This document shows positions 8,842 through 18,021 of a DNA stretch of 64,000 bases, piece after piece (position 1 is the stretch's first letter; every line of letters begins with the position of its first letter). The notes under the pieces were generated by a model. That model saw only the letters and a program-made list of their open reading frames with translations, did not search any database and had not been told where the DNA came from. The translations under genes were made by a program, and so were the position numbers. Source of the DNA: Mucilaginibacter paludis DSM 18603 (GTDB lineage Bacteria > Bacteroidota > Bacteroidia > Sphingobacteriales > Sphingobacteriaceae); NCBI RefSeq assembly GCF_000166195.2, contig NZ_CM001403.1:5164432-5228431 (forward strand), read 5' to 3'.

Positions 8842-9506
8842 AATTTAGGATGCTTTTTGATCAATCCCCGGTTCCATTTTTCAGAGTGGATAAAGGGTTT
8901 GTTGTCAATCCAGCTGATCCATAAAACAGTGATCAAAACGCCCAATGCCGATCCTCCCACTACATCCTCAAAAAAATGTTCGCTGAGGTACATGCGGGAG
9001 TAGCCTACTAAAATAGCCAATACCAAAAACAATAACCCCCAGCTTTTTCTGGGGGTTATATAAGTTAATACCACGGCGGTAGAAAACGCCGAAACACTAT
9101 GCCCTGATGGGAAACTCAGCGTTTCCAACATTTCAACCCCCTTAACCAGGTACATTTTACTGGCCTGCGCCTTAAAAAAAATAACCGGGCGCGGCGTGGC
9201 CACCATACGTTTTAAAAGCTGTGCTATCAGCGAGGTAATAACATAACTGGTACCCATCAAAAAGCTTTTACGGTAGCTGAAAAACAACAAAATTAATGTA
9301 AGGATGATGGATACAATACCATCGCCCATATTAGTCCACAGCGCGAAGAAGGTATCGCCCGCAGTGAAATGCCATCCATTTACGGTGAAATAGATCTGAG
9401 ATTTGCTGTATATCAACGCGATAACCAGGCAAACCGACAGGATGACGAGGTAAGGAATAAATAAAAAACGCACCTGTTTTAAAACGCTGATGATACTGGT
9501 TTTCAT
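8838..9506 (-). CDS. PAP2 superfamily phosphatase
   Basis: Integral membrane phosphatase of 222 residues with about six transmembrane helices. All three PAP2 motifs are present: KRMVATPRP (Kx6RP), PSGHS, and SRMYLSEHFFED (SRx5Hx3D), whose two histidines perform catalysis. Family members dephosphorylate undecaprenyl diphosphate, phosphatidylglycerol phosphate or phosphatidate at the periplasmic face; which one applies here cannot be told. Length and motif spacing are normal. It converges on the upstream membrane protein gene, sharing a TTAA stop. Confidence 0.92.
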   Translation of the reverse strand: MKTSIISVLKQVRFLFIPYLVILSVCLVIALIYSKSQIYFTVNGWHFTAGDTFFALWTNMGDGIVSIILTLILLFFSYRKSFLMGTSYVITSLIAQLLKRMVATPRPVIFFKAQASKMYLVKGVEMLETLSFPSGHSVSAFSTAVVLTYITPRKSWGLLFLVLAILVGYSRMYLSEHFFEDVVGGSALGVLITVLWISWIDNKPFIHSEKWNRGLIKKHPKF

Positions 9507-9555
9507 GGGCGCAAGTTAATTAGATAAGCTTATTTATTCAATGCAAAAAAATCGT

Positions 9556-9563
9556 TATGTTTG
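9556..9563 (+). promoter_or_regulatory. Bacteroidota -7 element upstream of the APC permease
   Basis: TATGTTTG matches TAnnTTTG and lies 20 nt before the permease ATG, giving a very short leader. The spacing to any -33 TTTG is not convincing. Confidence 0.38.
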
Positions 9564-9582
9564 GTGTTAGCTAATTTACATA

Positions 9583-11322
9583 ATGTCGAAAAATATATTT
9601 CGTAAAAAGTCTCTCGAACGAATTTTATCTGATGTAGCCACTGGTTTTAGTGACGCTGAGCATCCCGGATCGGCATCCCACCTTAAAAAAGAATTAAACG
9701 TTAAAGATTTAACCCTGATGGGCATTGCCGCCGTTGTTGGCGCCGGTATATTCTCAACCATTGGTACGGCAGCGTTTAACGGTGGGCCGGGGGTATCTAT
9801 TTTATTTGTACTTACAGCCATCACCTGTGGCTTTTCGGCGCTATGCTATGCCGAATTTGCCTCTCGCATACCTGTATCGGGCAGTGCTTATACTTATGCT
9901 TACGCTTCTTTTGGCGAACTGATTGCCTGGATAATAGGCTGGGACCTGTTAATGGAATATGCTATTGGCAATATTGCGGTAGCTATTTCATGGAGCGAGT
10001 ATTTTATCAATTTGCTGGAGGGTTTCCATATTCACATCCCCTCATACCTCACTATGGATTACCTGTCGGCCTACCGCGCTAAGGCTACTATAGCCGAATT
10101 AACCGCGAGCGGCCATGTAGCAGATGTTACCGATAGGCTAAAATCAGAAGCGGTAGCCTGGGCTACCGCTCCCGGCATTGGTAATTTTAAGCTCATTGCC
10201 AACATACCAGCCTTAGCTATTGTATTTGTAATTACTTACCTGGTGTACATCGGTATACGCGAAACCAAAAAGGCTACCAATGCCATGGTGATTTTAAAAA
10301 TTGCCGTGGTAATATTTGTTATCGTATTAGGTTTTTTTTACATCACTCCTGCCAACTGGCACCCCTTTTTACCTAATGGTTTCGGTGGCGTGATGAAAGG
10401 CGTTTCAGGCGTTTTCTTTGCCTACATCGGTTTTGATGCGATATCAACCACTGCCGAAGAGTGTGAGAATCCGCAGCGCGACTTACCGCGCGGGATGATC
10501 TACTCCCTCATTATCTGCACGGTGTTGTATATCCTGATTGCCCTGGTATTAACCGGTATGGTGAGTTATAAGGAGCTGCAGGTTGGTGATCCGTTGGCCT
10601 TTGTTTTCCAAAGGCTGGGGCTCAAAAATATCAGTTATGTGATATCTATCAGCGCAGTGATAGCCACAGCCAGCGTGCTGCTTATTTTTCAATTAGGGCA
10701 GCCGCGGATATGGATGAGCATGAGCCGTGATGGTTTGTTACCCAAGGCATTTTCGCGCATTCATCCCAAATACCATACCCCATCTTTCGCTACCATTGTT
10801 ACCGGTTTCGTGGTGGCTATACCCGCTCTGTTTATGAACCTGACCGAGGTTACCGACTTAACAAGCATAGGCACCTTGTTTGCTTTTGTATTGGTTTGTG
10901 GCGGCGTATTGTTGCTGCCGCGAGAAGAAGCGCAAAAGGGCCGGTTCCATTTGCCCTACGTTAACTCCAAATTTATTGCGCCGGTGATATTTGTGATAGG
11001 CTGCATACTTTTTTATCATCAGTTTTTAGGCCTGTTTGATTATACTGGCGGCTGGGAGGTTTACAGGGAAAAATTACCCTATTTTGTATTTGTTATTCTG
11101 GCCGCGGCATTAACGGTACTGGCTTTTGTTAAAAACTTATCCTTAATACCGGTACTGGGCCTGCTAAGCTGCCTATACCTGATGACGGAATTAGGCTATA
11201 CCAACTGGCTTCGTTTTTTAATATGGCTGGTTATCGGTTTGGTTATTTATTTTAGTTACGGGCATAAAAATAGTGTACTGGGGAAAGAAGAAAAAGCCGC
11301 ACAACAATCAGCATCATCATGA
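9583..11322 (+). CDS. APC family amino acid permease
   Basis: Inner-membrane amino-acid/polyamine transporter of 579 residues. After a cytoplasmic head of about 45 residues comes the APC first-helix signature VVGAGIFSTIG, then EFASRIPVSGSAYTYAYASF, both hallmarks of the APC superfamily. About 12-14 hydrophobic segments follow, with a hydrophilic insertion at about residues 160-205 (AKATIAELTASGHVADVTDR). GFDAISTTAEE in the middle is the helix-6 region near the substrate site. The layout is like the cationic amino-acid transporter branch, but substrate is not determined. It overlaps the SemiSWEET gene by 4 nt, so the two are co-transcribed. Confidence 0.92.
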   Translation: MSKNIFRKKSLERILSDVATGFSDAEHPGSASHLKKELNVKDLTLMGIAAVVGAGIFSTIGTAAFNGGPGVSILFVLTAITCGFSALCYAEFASRIPVSGSAYTYAYASFGELIAWIIGWDLLMEYAIGNIAVAISWSEYFINLLEGFHIHIPSYLTMDYLSAYRAKATIAELTASGHVADVTDRLKSEAVAWATAPGIGNFKLIANIPALAIVFVITYLVYIGIRETKKATNAMVILKIAVVIFVIVLGFFYITPANWHPFLPNGFGGVMKGVSGVFFAYIGFDAISTTAEECENPQRDLPRGMIYSLIICTVLYILIALVLTGMVSYKELQVGDPLAFVFQRLGLKNISYVISISAVIATASVLLIFQLGQPRIWMSMSRDGLLPKAFSRIHPKYHTPSFATIVTGFVVAIPALFMNLTEVTDLTSIGTLFAFVLVCGGVLLLPREEAQKGRFHLPYVNSKFIAPVIFVIGCILFYHQFLGLFDYTGGWEVYREKLPYFVFVILAAALTVLAFVKNLSLIPVLGLLSCLYLMTELGYTNWLRFLIWLVIGLVIYFSYGHKNSVLGKEEKAAQQSASS

Positions 11323-11576
11323 GCTACTATATTACCGCCGTCGGCTTAGGAGCCGCTTTTTGTACCACCATATCATTTTTGCCACAAGCGGTTAAAACTA
11401 TCCAAACTAAAGATACCTCGGGGATATCCCTACTGATGTATAGCTTTTTTACCTTCGGAACCTTGCTTTGGCTTGTTTATGGCATAATGAGTCGTGATGT
11501 ACCTGTAGCCACTGCCAACGCCATTACATTGGTATTTGCTTGTATTATTTTGGTTTATAAAATCAGGTATAAATAG
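11319..11576 (+). CDS. SemiSWEET-type small sugar transporter
   Basis: Membrane protein of 85 residues with three helices. The PQ-loop is clear in LPQAVKTIQTKDTSGIS in the first half. SemiSWEETs are three-helix units that dimerise to form a sugar channel, so a length of about 85-90 is normal. The start overlaps the permease stop as ATGA, suggesting coupled translation. The sugar is unknown, and a link between its cargo and that of the permease is only inferred from the overlap. Confidence 0.9.
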   Translation: MSYYITAVGLGAAFCTTISFLPQAVKTIQTKDTSGISLLMYSFFTFGTLLWLVYGIMSRDVPVATANAITLVFACIILVYKIRYK

Positions 11577-11719
11577 AGTACATCATTATTCTTCGCCTTT
11601 GTTGGTATCCTCTTCACCCGTAGTCGGTGTCCCCACCGACAATGTATTATGTAACGATGCTTAACGCGATTTGCCATTTTGTAATGATGGTTTTGATATA
11701 ATGTTTTGATTATCAGTGT

Positions 11720-11960
11720 GTGATTCGATAAACAGTATTCTTAATTTAGAGCATCGGCCCGCTCAATCGCCGCGGGAAGGGCTTTGTTCTTTTTGTCTTG
11801 ACACAAAAAGAACCAAAAAAGTCAAGACTGCCCGATCCTTCCGCCCGCAAGGCCAAACCCGGCCCGGCGTGCAGTCAGGCTTTTGCGCACTTTTGTTTTT
11901 GCTCCAATAATTACCGAAGTTTCAAACGTCACCTCTATTTTTTTCGGGTTGGTCGGATCC
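11720..11960 (+). repeat. Dispersed hairpin repeat, copy B
   Basis: The cleanest copy. It has the ACAGTATTCTTAATTT start, CGCTCAATCGCCGCGG, the compact hairpin (GTTCTTTTTGTC-TTGA-CACAAAAAGAAC), the GTCAAGACTGCCCGATCC block, the GGCCCGGCGTGCAGTCAGGC block, TTTTGCGCAC, and a TTTCAAACGTCACCTCT tail. Its short frames give RPGVQSG-like peptides, which I do not regard as proteins. Confidence 0.78.
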
Positions 11961-11987
11961 ATTACTTATAGTGACGTGTATTCGAGT

Positions 11988-12260
11988 CAAGACTCCCGAT
12001 CCTTCCGCCCACAGGACCAACTCCTGGCCTGGCGTACAGTAGGGCTTTTTGCATACTTTTTACCCTGTGTCGGGTGTCCTCTTTATCCTGTTTCGGTGTC
12101 CTCACCGACAATGTATGCAACCTGCTTAGCGGAATTTGAAATCTTAGGCTGTCCGATCCCGATCCTGCCCCTCACAAGGTGCCCTATGTACGGGGGCCGT
12201 AGGACCCTTGCGTACCTATACCTAATAGTTCACCAAATTTCAAACGTTATCTCTATTTTT
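11988..12260 (+). repeat. Dispersed hairpin repeat, copy C (degenerate)
   Basis: Diverged partial copy directly after copy B. It keeps GTCAAGACTCCCGATCCTTC and the CCTGGCCTGGCGTACAGT counterpart of the core, and later TTTCAAACGTTATCTCTATT, but lacks the compact hairpin. It is separated internally by the CACCGACAATGTAT block. It ends next to the GH31 stop codon. Confidence 0.55.
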
Positions 12261-12282
12261 GTCACTCTGTCGGCGTTCTCAC

Positions 12283-14595
12283 TTAAAACTGAATCCTTAC
12301 TTCACCATCCTGATTCTCAAATTTAAATGACAGGCCCTTACCGGCTTTCGTTGCTTTAACAGCGCTATTGTTCACGCTTATTGTTTTTACTTTCCCAAAA
12401 CCATGCAAAATCAAATTAATATGAGTGAATTTGGACGGATGATTTCCTTCCGTTGTATCCAATACAATTAATTTATTTCCAGGATCAAACCGGATAACGC
12501 GTTTATAAAATTCGCCTTTTTCGTAATTGTAGGATAAGCCGTCGTCCTCGTAATAAACAAACTGGTTGGGTTCATCGCCATTCCAGATGTTTAGTTCCAA
12601 AATACCATCGCCCTTTTCGGCTGTGTTTTGTATAACCGATTGCATGGGGATAATTGCCGAGGCCTTAATAAATACAGGGAGATCTGTTAACGGTGCTTCA
12701 GCGGTAATCACCTGCAGGCCAATAAACTTTTCTTCCGTACTTAAACGGTACCAGTTTCCTTTAGGCAGATACACATCGGCGGTATCATCGGTGCTAACAG
12801 TCGGGCAAATCAGGATAGCATCGCCAAACAGAAATTGGTTTTGATATTTAGGATGATAGATATTCTCGTCGTGGGTATAGTCGATGGCTAATGTGCGGCT
12901 CACAGGCAAGCCAGTTTGATGGGCCTGGTAAAACGATGAATAGATGTAGGGCAACAAGCGGTAGCGTTGCTGGATGTCTTTTTTAATAATGGCTTCGTTT
13001 TTAGTGCCCCACTGCCATGGTTCCCTGTAAACAGTGCCGATACAGGCGTGGTTACGAAACATCGGCGTATAAACTCCTAGCGAGTTCCAGCGCACCATTA
13101 GTTCAGGGGTAGGGTTGCCGGTAAAGCCGCCAATATCAACACCTATCAATGCCATGCCGGTAAGCCCCAAGCTGTTAACCAGCCTTTGCCCCAGTAGCAT
13201 GTGCGCGTCGTAGGCGGAGTTATCACCCGTCCACACGGCAGAGTAACGTTGTGTACCCGCGTACGCCGCCCTGGTGAGTACAAAAGGGCGTCTGTTTTTT
13301 AATATTTTTTTGGTGCCATCATAAGTAGCTCTTGCCATTTCCATCCCGTAGGCATTGCGTAACTCGGGCATTGGGCGCTTTCCAAATTGCATCAGCGAGG
13401 GTATGTTTTGCCCCCAGGCGGCAGGCTCGTTCATATCATTCCAAAAGCCATCTACGCCGGCATCGGTTAATGCCGTAAACGATTTGCCCCACCAGTCCCT
13501 CACATCGCCCCTGAAAAAATCCGGAAAATGGCACCGGCCCGGCCAAACATTGGCAATGTATTTTTCGCCGTTGGGGTAGGTGGCAAAATAGTTTTTTTTG
13601 ATGCCCTCGTCATATTGTTTGTAGCCTTTTTCTACTTTAATGCCCGGGTCAACAATGGTTACCAAATGGAAACCCATCGCTTTTAGTTCATCCATCATGG
13701 CTTTCGGCTCGGCAAAGTTTTCGGGGTGCCAGGTAAATATCTTGTAGTTATCCATGTAGTCGATGTCGCAATACACCACATCGGCCGGTATCTTCTTTTT
13801 GCGGAATGTCTGCGCTACCTTTAATACCTCCTTGGCCGACATGTAGCTCCACCGGCATTGCTGATAGCCCAGGCTCCATAGAGGTGGCATTTCCATTCGC
13901 CCGGTTAACCAGGTGTAGTCTTCCAGAATTTTGGTTACGCTTTGGGCCCCAAAAAAGTAATAGTTCATGTCGCCACCGTCAGCACCGAACCAACTCATCT
14001 GCTCGTCGGTAGTGGCGCCAAAGTCAAAATAACTTTTATGTGTGTTATCCATAAACAAGCCATACATCAAACTGCTATGCAGGCCGATAAAAAAAGGAAA
14101 GGTTTTATATAAGGGATCGGTTTTAATGCCGTGCTCTGAAGCATCCGTGTTCCAGTTGACATAAGAGGTTCCCCGGCGGTCCAGGTTGCCGGTTTTCTCG
14201 CCCAGGCCAATAAATTTTTCGTCGGGGAATAATTTGCGATACGTAATTACCTGCTCACCCTGCCAGTTGGTGCCAAAGCGTTCATCATCGGCGCTTAAAA
14301 GTTGATCATCCGCAGTATAAAAACTAAACCTCAAAGGCGATTTATTAATGCGGAGTTTCAGGGTTGACGTTCTGACCTCGATCGAGTCGGGCATATCCTT
14401 GTAGCTGATTTCCGCAGATGGTTGTTGAATAACGGCGAACGACTGATCTGGCGCGGAAGGCGATTTAGTCATATTAACCCGGATAATTGTAGGGCTGTAA
14501 ATATAAATATGCGCCTCTGCCATGGCTGTTTTGATAACCAGCTTATCGCCGCTTACTTCTATCCGTTGTATGTCACCTAAAAGTTCTGTCTGCAT
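12283..14595 (-). CDS. Glycoside hydrolase family 31 (alpha-glucosidase-like)
   Basis: Retaining alpha-glycosidase of 770 residues from the chosen ATG. An N-terminal beta-sandwich (TIIRVNMTKS, KFIGLGEKTGNLDRRG) leads into the TIM barrel (PPLWSLGYQQCRWSY, PADVVYCDIDYMD). The catalytic nucleophile is Asp387 in FWNDMNEPA; the general acid/base is probably the Asp of VWTGDNS. A C-terminal beta domain follows. GH31 enzymes release glucose or xylose from alpha-glucans and related oligosaccharides. No signal peptide is seen, so it is probably cytoplasmic. The frame extends upstream to a GTG at 14643, but its 16 extra residues do not look like the family's start. Confidence 0.93.
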   Translation of the reverse strand: MQTELLGDIQRIEVSGDKLVIKTAMAEAHIYIYSPTIIRVNMTKSPSAPDQSFAVIQQPSAEISYKDMPDSIEVRTSTLKLRINKSPLRFSFYTADDQLLSADDERFGTNWQGEQVITYRKLFPDEKFIGLGEKTGNLDRRGTSYVNWNTDASEHGIKTDPLYKTFPFFIGLHSSLMYGLFMDNTHKSYFDFGATTDEQMSWFGADGGDMNYYFFGAQSVTKILEDYTWLTGRMEMPPLWSLGYQQCRWSYMSAKEVLKVAQTFRKKKIPADVVYCDIDYMDNYKIFTWHPENFAEPKAMMDELKAMGFHLVTIVDPGIKVEKGYKQYDEGIKKNYFATYPNGEKYIANVWPGRCHFPDFFRGDVRDWWGKSFTALTDAGVDGFWNDMNEPAAWGQNIPSLMQFGKRPMPELRNAYGMEMARATYDGTKKILKNRRPFVLTRAAYAGTQRYSAVWTGDNSAYDAHMLLGQRLVNSLGLTGMALIGVDIGGFTGNPTPELMVRWNSLGVYTPMFRNHACIGTVYREPWQWGTKNEAIIKKDIQQRYRLLPYIYSSFYQAHQTGLPVSRTLAIDYTHDENIYHPKYQNQFLFGDAILICPTVSTDDTADVYLPKGNWYRLSTEEKFIGLQVITAEAPLTDLPVFIKASAIIPMQSVIQNTAEKGDGILELNIWNGDEPNQFVYYEDDGLSYNYEKGEFYKRVIRFDPGNKLIVLDTTEGNHPSKFTHINLILHGFGKVKTISVNNSAVKATKAGKGLSFKFENQDGEVRIQF

Positions 14596-14694
14596 GTTTG
14601 TACTGTAGGTATGTGCAATAGCGCTACTGCTTATATCCAACACCTAAAACGTTTTAATGGTTTGGAATAAGGTGAGATAGCAAAATGGAGGCTG

Positions 14695-15216
14695 CTATAG
14701 CCTTATTTCAATAGGTGTGCCGATAGGAGTATGGCTGTACAGATCGTCAATTTCAGCATTGGTTAGGGCGATGCATCCGGCTGTCCAGTTGTACCAGCGG
14801 TGAAATTTACCAATAAAACCCAGGCCGTTGGTAAGCCCATGTATTTTAATATCTCCGCCGGTTGGCAGTTTAAACTTTTTGGCTTGTTGCACGTCGGCTT
14901 GGTTAGGATAAGAAATACCTAAGTTTTTATGGCAAACGCTGTTAGGGTTTTTGGCGTTGATAAAATAGACGCCGTCGGGAGTTTTACCGTCGTGCTCAAA
15001 CTGTTTTTTGCCTGCCGGGCAGCTACCTAATGATATGGCATAAGTTTTAATCAGTTTGCCCTGTGCGTAAACCAATAACTGCCTGCGCGATTTAATCGCT
15101 ATCATTTTATCGATAGTGATGTGAGCAGGTAATTTAGGTTCGGGCATAAAGTAATAGCCCGTTAGCCCGGTTAACAATAACAAACTTAAAGCAATTGCCG
15201 CTTTTTTGAACATCAT
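14695..15216 (-). CDS. L,D-transpeptidase (YkuD domain)
   Basis: Exported or membrane-anchored enzyme that forms 3-3 cross-links in peptidoglycan or attaches proteins to it. About 173 residues: an N-terminal hydrophobic segment (AIALSLLLLTGLTGYYF) acts as signal or anchor, followed by a YkuD domain starting around ITIDKMIAIKSRRQLLVYAQGKL. The catalytic region is present as IHGLTN and, after about 25 residues, NWTAGCIAL with the nucleophilic Cys. The frame reaches a TTG at 15258, but the adjoining ATG codons at 15216 and 15213 put the hydrophobic segment at the N terminus. It follows the S41 peptidase gene by 55 nt. Confidence 0.9.
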   Translation of the reverse strand: MMFKKAAIALSLLLLTGLTGYYFMPEPKLPAHITIDKMIAIKSRRQLLVYAQGKLIKTYAISLGSCPAGKKQFEHDGKTPDGVYFINAKNPNSVCHKNLGISYPNQADVQQAKKFKLPTGGDIKIHGLTNGLGFIGKFHRWYNWTAGCIALTNAEIDDLYSHTPIGTPIEIRL

Positions 15217-15271
15217 TGTTAGTTTGTCGGTTAATGTATTCTGTAACTGCGGGCTCAATACGCAACAATAA

Positions 15272-17512
15272 TTATGGTTGTTTTACATCATCTATTAAAA
15301 TAATCGCCTGGGCTCTTTCCAGTAACTCATCACGGCCCGCCTTAACCCCAGCGATAGTAGGCTCCACTTGTTCATCTATTTTAACACCTATGCGTTGTGT
15401 TTCTGTACCGTCCGGATAAAGCACACCTAAGCCTGAGATCATGGTGGAAATACCTCCCGGTAAAACAATATCAGATACATTGCCATCCGCGCCAGCGGTA
15501 ATACTGCCAATAACTTTTACATTGGGCGAACTTTGGAAAGCCATGGTGGTATATTCGGCCTGGCTCTGTGTTATCGCATTAACTATAACAATTACTTTAC
15601 CTTTGTACTCGTTTAACGTGGGAACAGGCTGTTCATCACTGGTTTCGATCAAACCCGGCGCAAGCAGATTAGCTGCTGTAAATTTTACAAACGGTGCCGA
15701 GCCGCTTTTAATATAGGGCACAAAAGTAAAGGGCATAAATTCCGATGGGTAACAGCGCATATCTATAATAATACCTTTGGTGTCCTCAAAAAGTTTTTTG
15801 ATAGCCGGAAGGTCTGTATTGTGATATCGCCCAGGGTATAGGTAGCCTATTTGGTTGTTAATTAGCCGATAAGCGGGTTTACCACGGTCAGGATCGGCAA
15901 TAGCTCCAAAATCAACATTACCGTAGGGTAGTCCGTTTATATCAGCGAGTTTTTCATGATTACCTTCGGCTATGCCGAACTCAAAGTGCTGGTTATTGCT
16001 GCGCAATAAATAATTGCGCGGCATATCCCTTAACTGGGTTTCGTAATTTGAAGCCGCGGTTAAGGGCAGATAATTTTCAATCAGCGTACTAACTGTTGTG
16101 CCATTTATAGCTGTAATTACGTCACCTATTTTAAATGTTTGCTTTGCAGCAAGGGTATCCCGGTAATAGCCGGTTACCACCAGTTTGCCCTCGATAAACT
16201 TGGCCTGGAACGGTGCTATGTATTGGCCGCGGTAGGCTTCGAGTTCTTTATTATAACTCCAGATATTGGCATGGGTGTCATGGATGCCACAAATTAATTT
16301 CAGAGTAGTTAAGGTATATTGCTGTGCGTTGCTATCATTAACAAACTGAGGTATAAACAGGGGCAGCACTTTGTTCCAGTCGCCGGTTAAATGTCGATCG
16401 GGATAAAAATATTGGATCATGTTCCAGTAACGGAACAAGCATAGCAGCCGGTAACCGGCATCCGGAAACGCCATAGCTTTATAGCCTTTTTCATGGTCAA
16501 AGATAGGGTTGCCTATTGGTGTAAACCTGATGTAAAATTTTTGATCACTACGGTTATTTAAAATATCTGTTAGCTTGGCAATGAGAGAATTGCTTAATAG
16601 GGTATGGTCAAAAATAAGTCCATATTCACGTTGTAGTTTTACATTTTTGCCCTTATAAGGTTCGCATGTATTGCAGTGCTTAGGCACGCCGATCCCGTCT
16701 ATCCATTGCTCAATAGCTTTGCTAAGGGCAATATTATTATCGGCATTAAGCACGGCAGGCATCACCCTGAATAATTCGGCATCCATATTGATATCACCCC
16801 TGGCAACCGCGTAATGGTGGTACTTTACAAAGCCCCAAACCTGGCCCAATAGGGTTAAGTTTAGTATTTGTTGTGTACTGAGTTTAGCGCTGGCGATGCC
16901 GGAGCCATTGCTGAAGGCGGTATCCTGATCGGCTTTCTTTAGGATCAGTTTTTTTGTCTGAGCCTGATCGATAGGTTTACCGTTGATATAAAGACGCACG
17001 TTATCAAACCAAATCTTCCCCTGGCCCGAAAGCACCGCGCCGCCAGCAATGTTAGTTGCTTCTTCATCGTTATAAGGTAATTTAATGCTATACTCGGTCC
17101 AGTCGGCGGTGCCGTGCAAATTTTGCGTTTGCATGTTGTTAAAAGCCTGAGTGCCCTCTATCTTTAACCAAAATCCGGCCCAGCCGCTTACATTTTCCAT
17201 TTTGAGGTAGCCGCGCAATTCAATCTCTTTTCCCTTAAAAGTTTGCGGAATGCCAAATGCCATGCTGCCAAAACCGCCACCAGTAGTTTTGCTGTTGATG
17301 GATACCGAATACTTACCCTGCTGTTTTACCGTGCTATCCAACTTAAAATCATAAGCCGAAGCCGTATTTTGGGGATATATCGTCCAGCCAATAGGCAAAT
17401 GGCGTGCCGGATCGATATGTTCCATATCGCCTTCAAGTTTAACTTGCGTAAATGCTGGTTTATAAGATAAGCAGCCTAATAGTAAAAGGAGGATGTATAG
17501 GTATTTTTTCAT
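15272..17512 (-). CDS. S41 family peptidase, exported
   Basis: Serine protease of the C-terminal-processing (S41) clan, 746 residues, with a signal peptide (MKKYLYILLLLLGCLSYKPAFT). Residues about 25-185 look like a carbohydrate-binding-type beta-sandwich (GFWLKIEG, KIWFDNVRLYING). The protease part begins around residue 215 (LTLLGQVWGFVKYHHY). A PDZ-like stretch lies near FKIGDVITAINGTTV, and the catalytic serine is probably in ITQSQAEYT. Typical Bacteroidota S41 proteins of this layout are periplasmic or surface-exposed and of unknown substrate. It precedes the L,D-transpeptidase gene on the same strand. Confidence 0.88.
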   Translation of the reverse strand: MKKYLYILLLLLGCLSYKPAFTQVKLEGDMEHIDPARHLPIGWTIYPQNTASAYDFKLDSTVKQQGKYSVSINSKTTGGGFGSMAFGIPQTFKGKEIELRGYLKMENVSGWAGFWLKIEGTQAFNNMQTQNLHGTADWTEYSIKLPYNDEEATNIAGGAVLSGQGKIWFDNVRLYINGKPIDQAQTKKLILKKADQDTAFSNGSGIASAKLSTQQILNLTLLGQVWGFVKYHHYAVARGDINMDAELFRVMPAVLNADNNIALSKAIEQWIDGIGVPKHCNTCEPYKGKNVKLQREYGLIFDHTLLSNSLIAKLTDILNNRSDQKFYIRFTPIGNPIFDHEKGYKAMAFPDAGYRLLCLFRYWNMIQYFYPDRHLTGDWNKVLPLFIPQFVNDSNAQQYTLTTLKLICGIHDTHANIWSYNKELEAYRGQYIAPFQAKFIEGKLVVTGYYRDTLAAKQTFKIGDVITAINGTTVSTLIENYLPLTAASNYETQLRDMPRNYLLRSNNQHFEFGIAEGNHEKLADINGLPYGNVDFGAIADPDRGKPAYRLINNQIGYLYPGRYHNTDLPAIKKLFEDTKGIIIDMRCYPSEFMPFTFVPYIKSGSAPFVKFTAANLLAPGLIETSDEQPVPTLNEYKGKVIVIVNAITQSQAEYTTMAFQSSPNVKVIGSITAGADGNVSDIVLPGGISTMISGLGVLYPDGTETQRIGVKIDEQVEPTIAGVKAGRDELLERAQAIILIDDVKQP

Positions 17513-17657
17513 GAACTGAAAGTAGACGTGTTATTTTCTTAGGTACGATTAAGAACAATATAAAAGTACAATAAAGAAATTATTTGTACCTATGGGTTAG
17601 GCTAAAATAATACATGTTAACGATTTGAAATGAGGGCTCAAATTTGCGGATTTGAGT

Positions 17658-17857
17658 ATGACGATAGTTGTGAATCCACATAGCGAACAAGAAGAAAAAG
17701 TATTACTGGCTTTTTTAAATAGCCTTCAGTATTATTATCAGGCTAATATTGATGATATGAGTTTGACGAGCTCCCAGCAGCAAGAAGTATTGCGTAGAGA
17801 TCGTGATTTATGCAAGGTAAAACAGAAGAGCGTTCATGGGATGAAGTAAAAAAAGGA
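17658..17857 (+). pseudogene. Frameshifted antitoxin of a ParE/RelE-type pair
   Basis: An ATG-started frame (MTIVVNPHSEQEEKVLLAFL...) of about 63 codons runs into the stop at 17847-17849. In another frame, from about 17820, the sequence continues as KTEERSWDEVKKGFG, which is the typical C-terminal end of small antitoxins (W-(D/E)-E-V-K). A single-base slip near 17815 therefore breaks the gene. The downstream toxin relic supports the identity. It is inferred from layout and wording, not from a database match. Confidence 0.6.
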
Positions 17858-17865
17858 TTTGGAGC

Positions 17866-18021
17866 GTGTATACCGTTAAACTACTTAAACAGGCAGAACT
17901 CGACATAACTGACGCATGTGTTTGGTATGAGAAACAGCAAAAAAAGATTGGCATCGCGTTCCTTAAAAGAAGTGGCTCTATAACGTTTTGTATGGGTACT
18001 AAAAATTCGATTTGTAAGTGA
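17866..18021 (+). pseudogene. 5' part of a ParE/RelE-type toxin gene
   Basis: The frame reads VYTVKLLKQAELDITDACVW, then YEKQQKKIGIAFLK. This is the usual N-terminal half of ParE/RelE toxins (an A-x-x-D-I helix, WYE-xQ, then G-x-x-F). After about residue 39 the homology stops and the frame ends in unrelated sequence. The remaining half of the gene lies about 500 nt downstream, beyond an intervening repeat copy. The gene is dead. Confidence 0.62.

Larger units (their letters stand above)
11577..12282. other. Gene-free region with shuffled repeat copies
   Basis: No credible gene. The segment contains two rounds of the same material. A block around CGGTGTCC(C/T)CACCGACAATGTAT and GCTTA-CG occurs at about 11600-11680 and again at about 12070-12140. 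The GATCCTTCCGCC / GGC(C/T)(C/T)GGCGT(G/A)CAGT block occurs at about 11830-11880 and again at about 11995-12045. The second round is more degenerate and its blocks are in a different order, so it looks like an old duplication that decayed. Confidence 0.6.

Noticed and set aside
11716..12326. Two reading frames of 64 and 147 codons across repeat copies B and C, encoding RPGVQSG-like peptides.
   Set aside because: They follow the DNA repeat, change frame from copy to copy, and the longer one overlaps the end of the GH31 gene. No signs of protein conservation.
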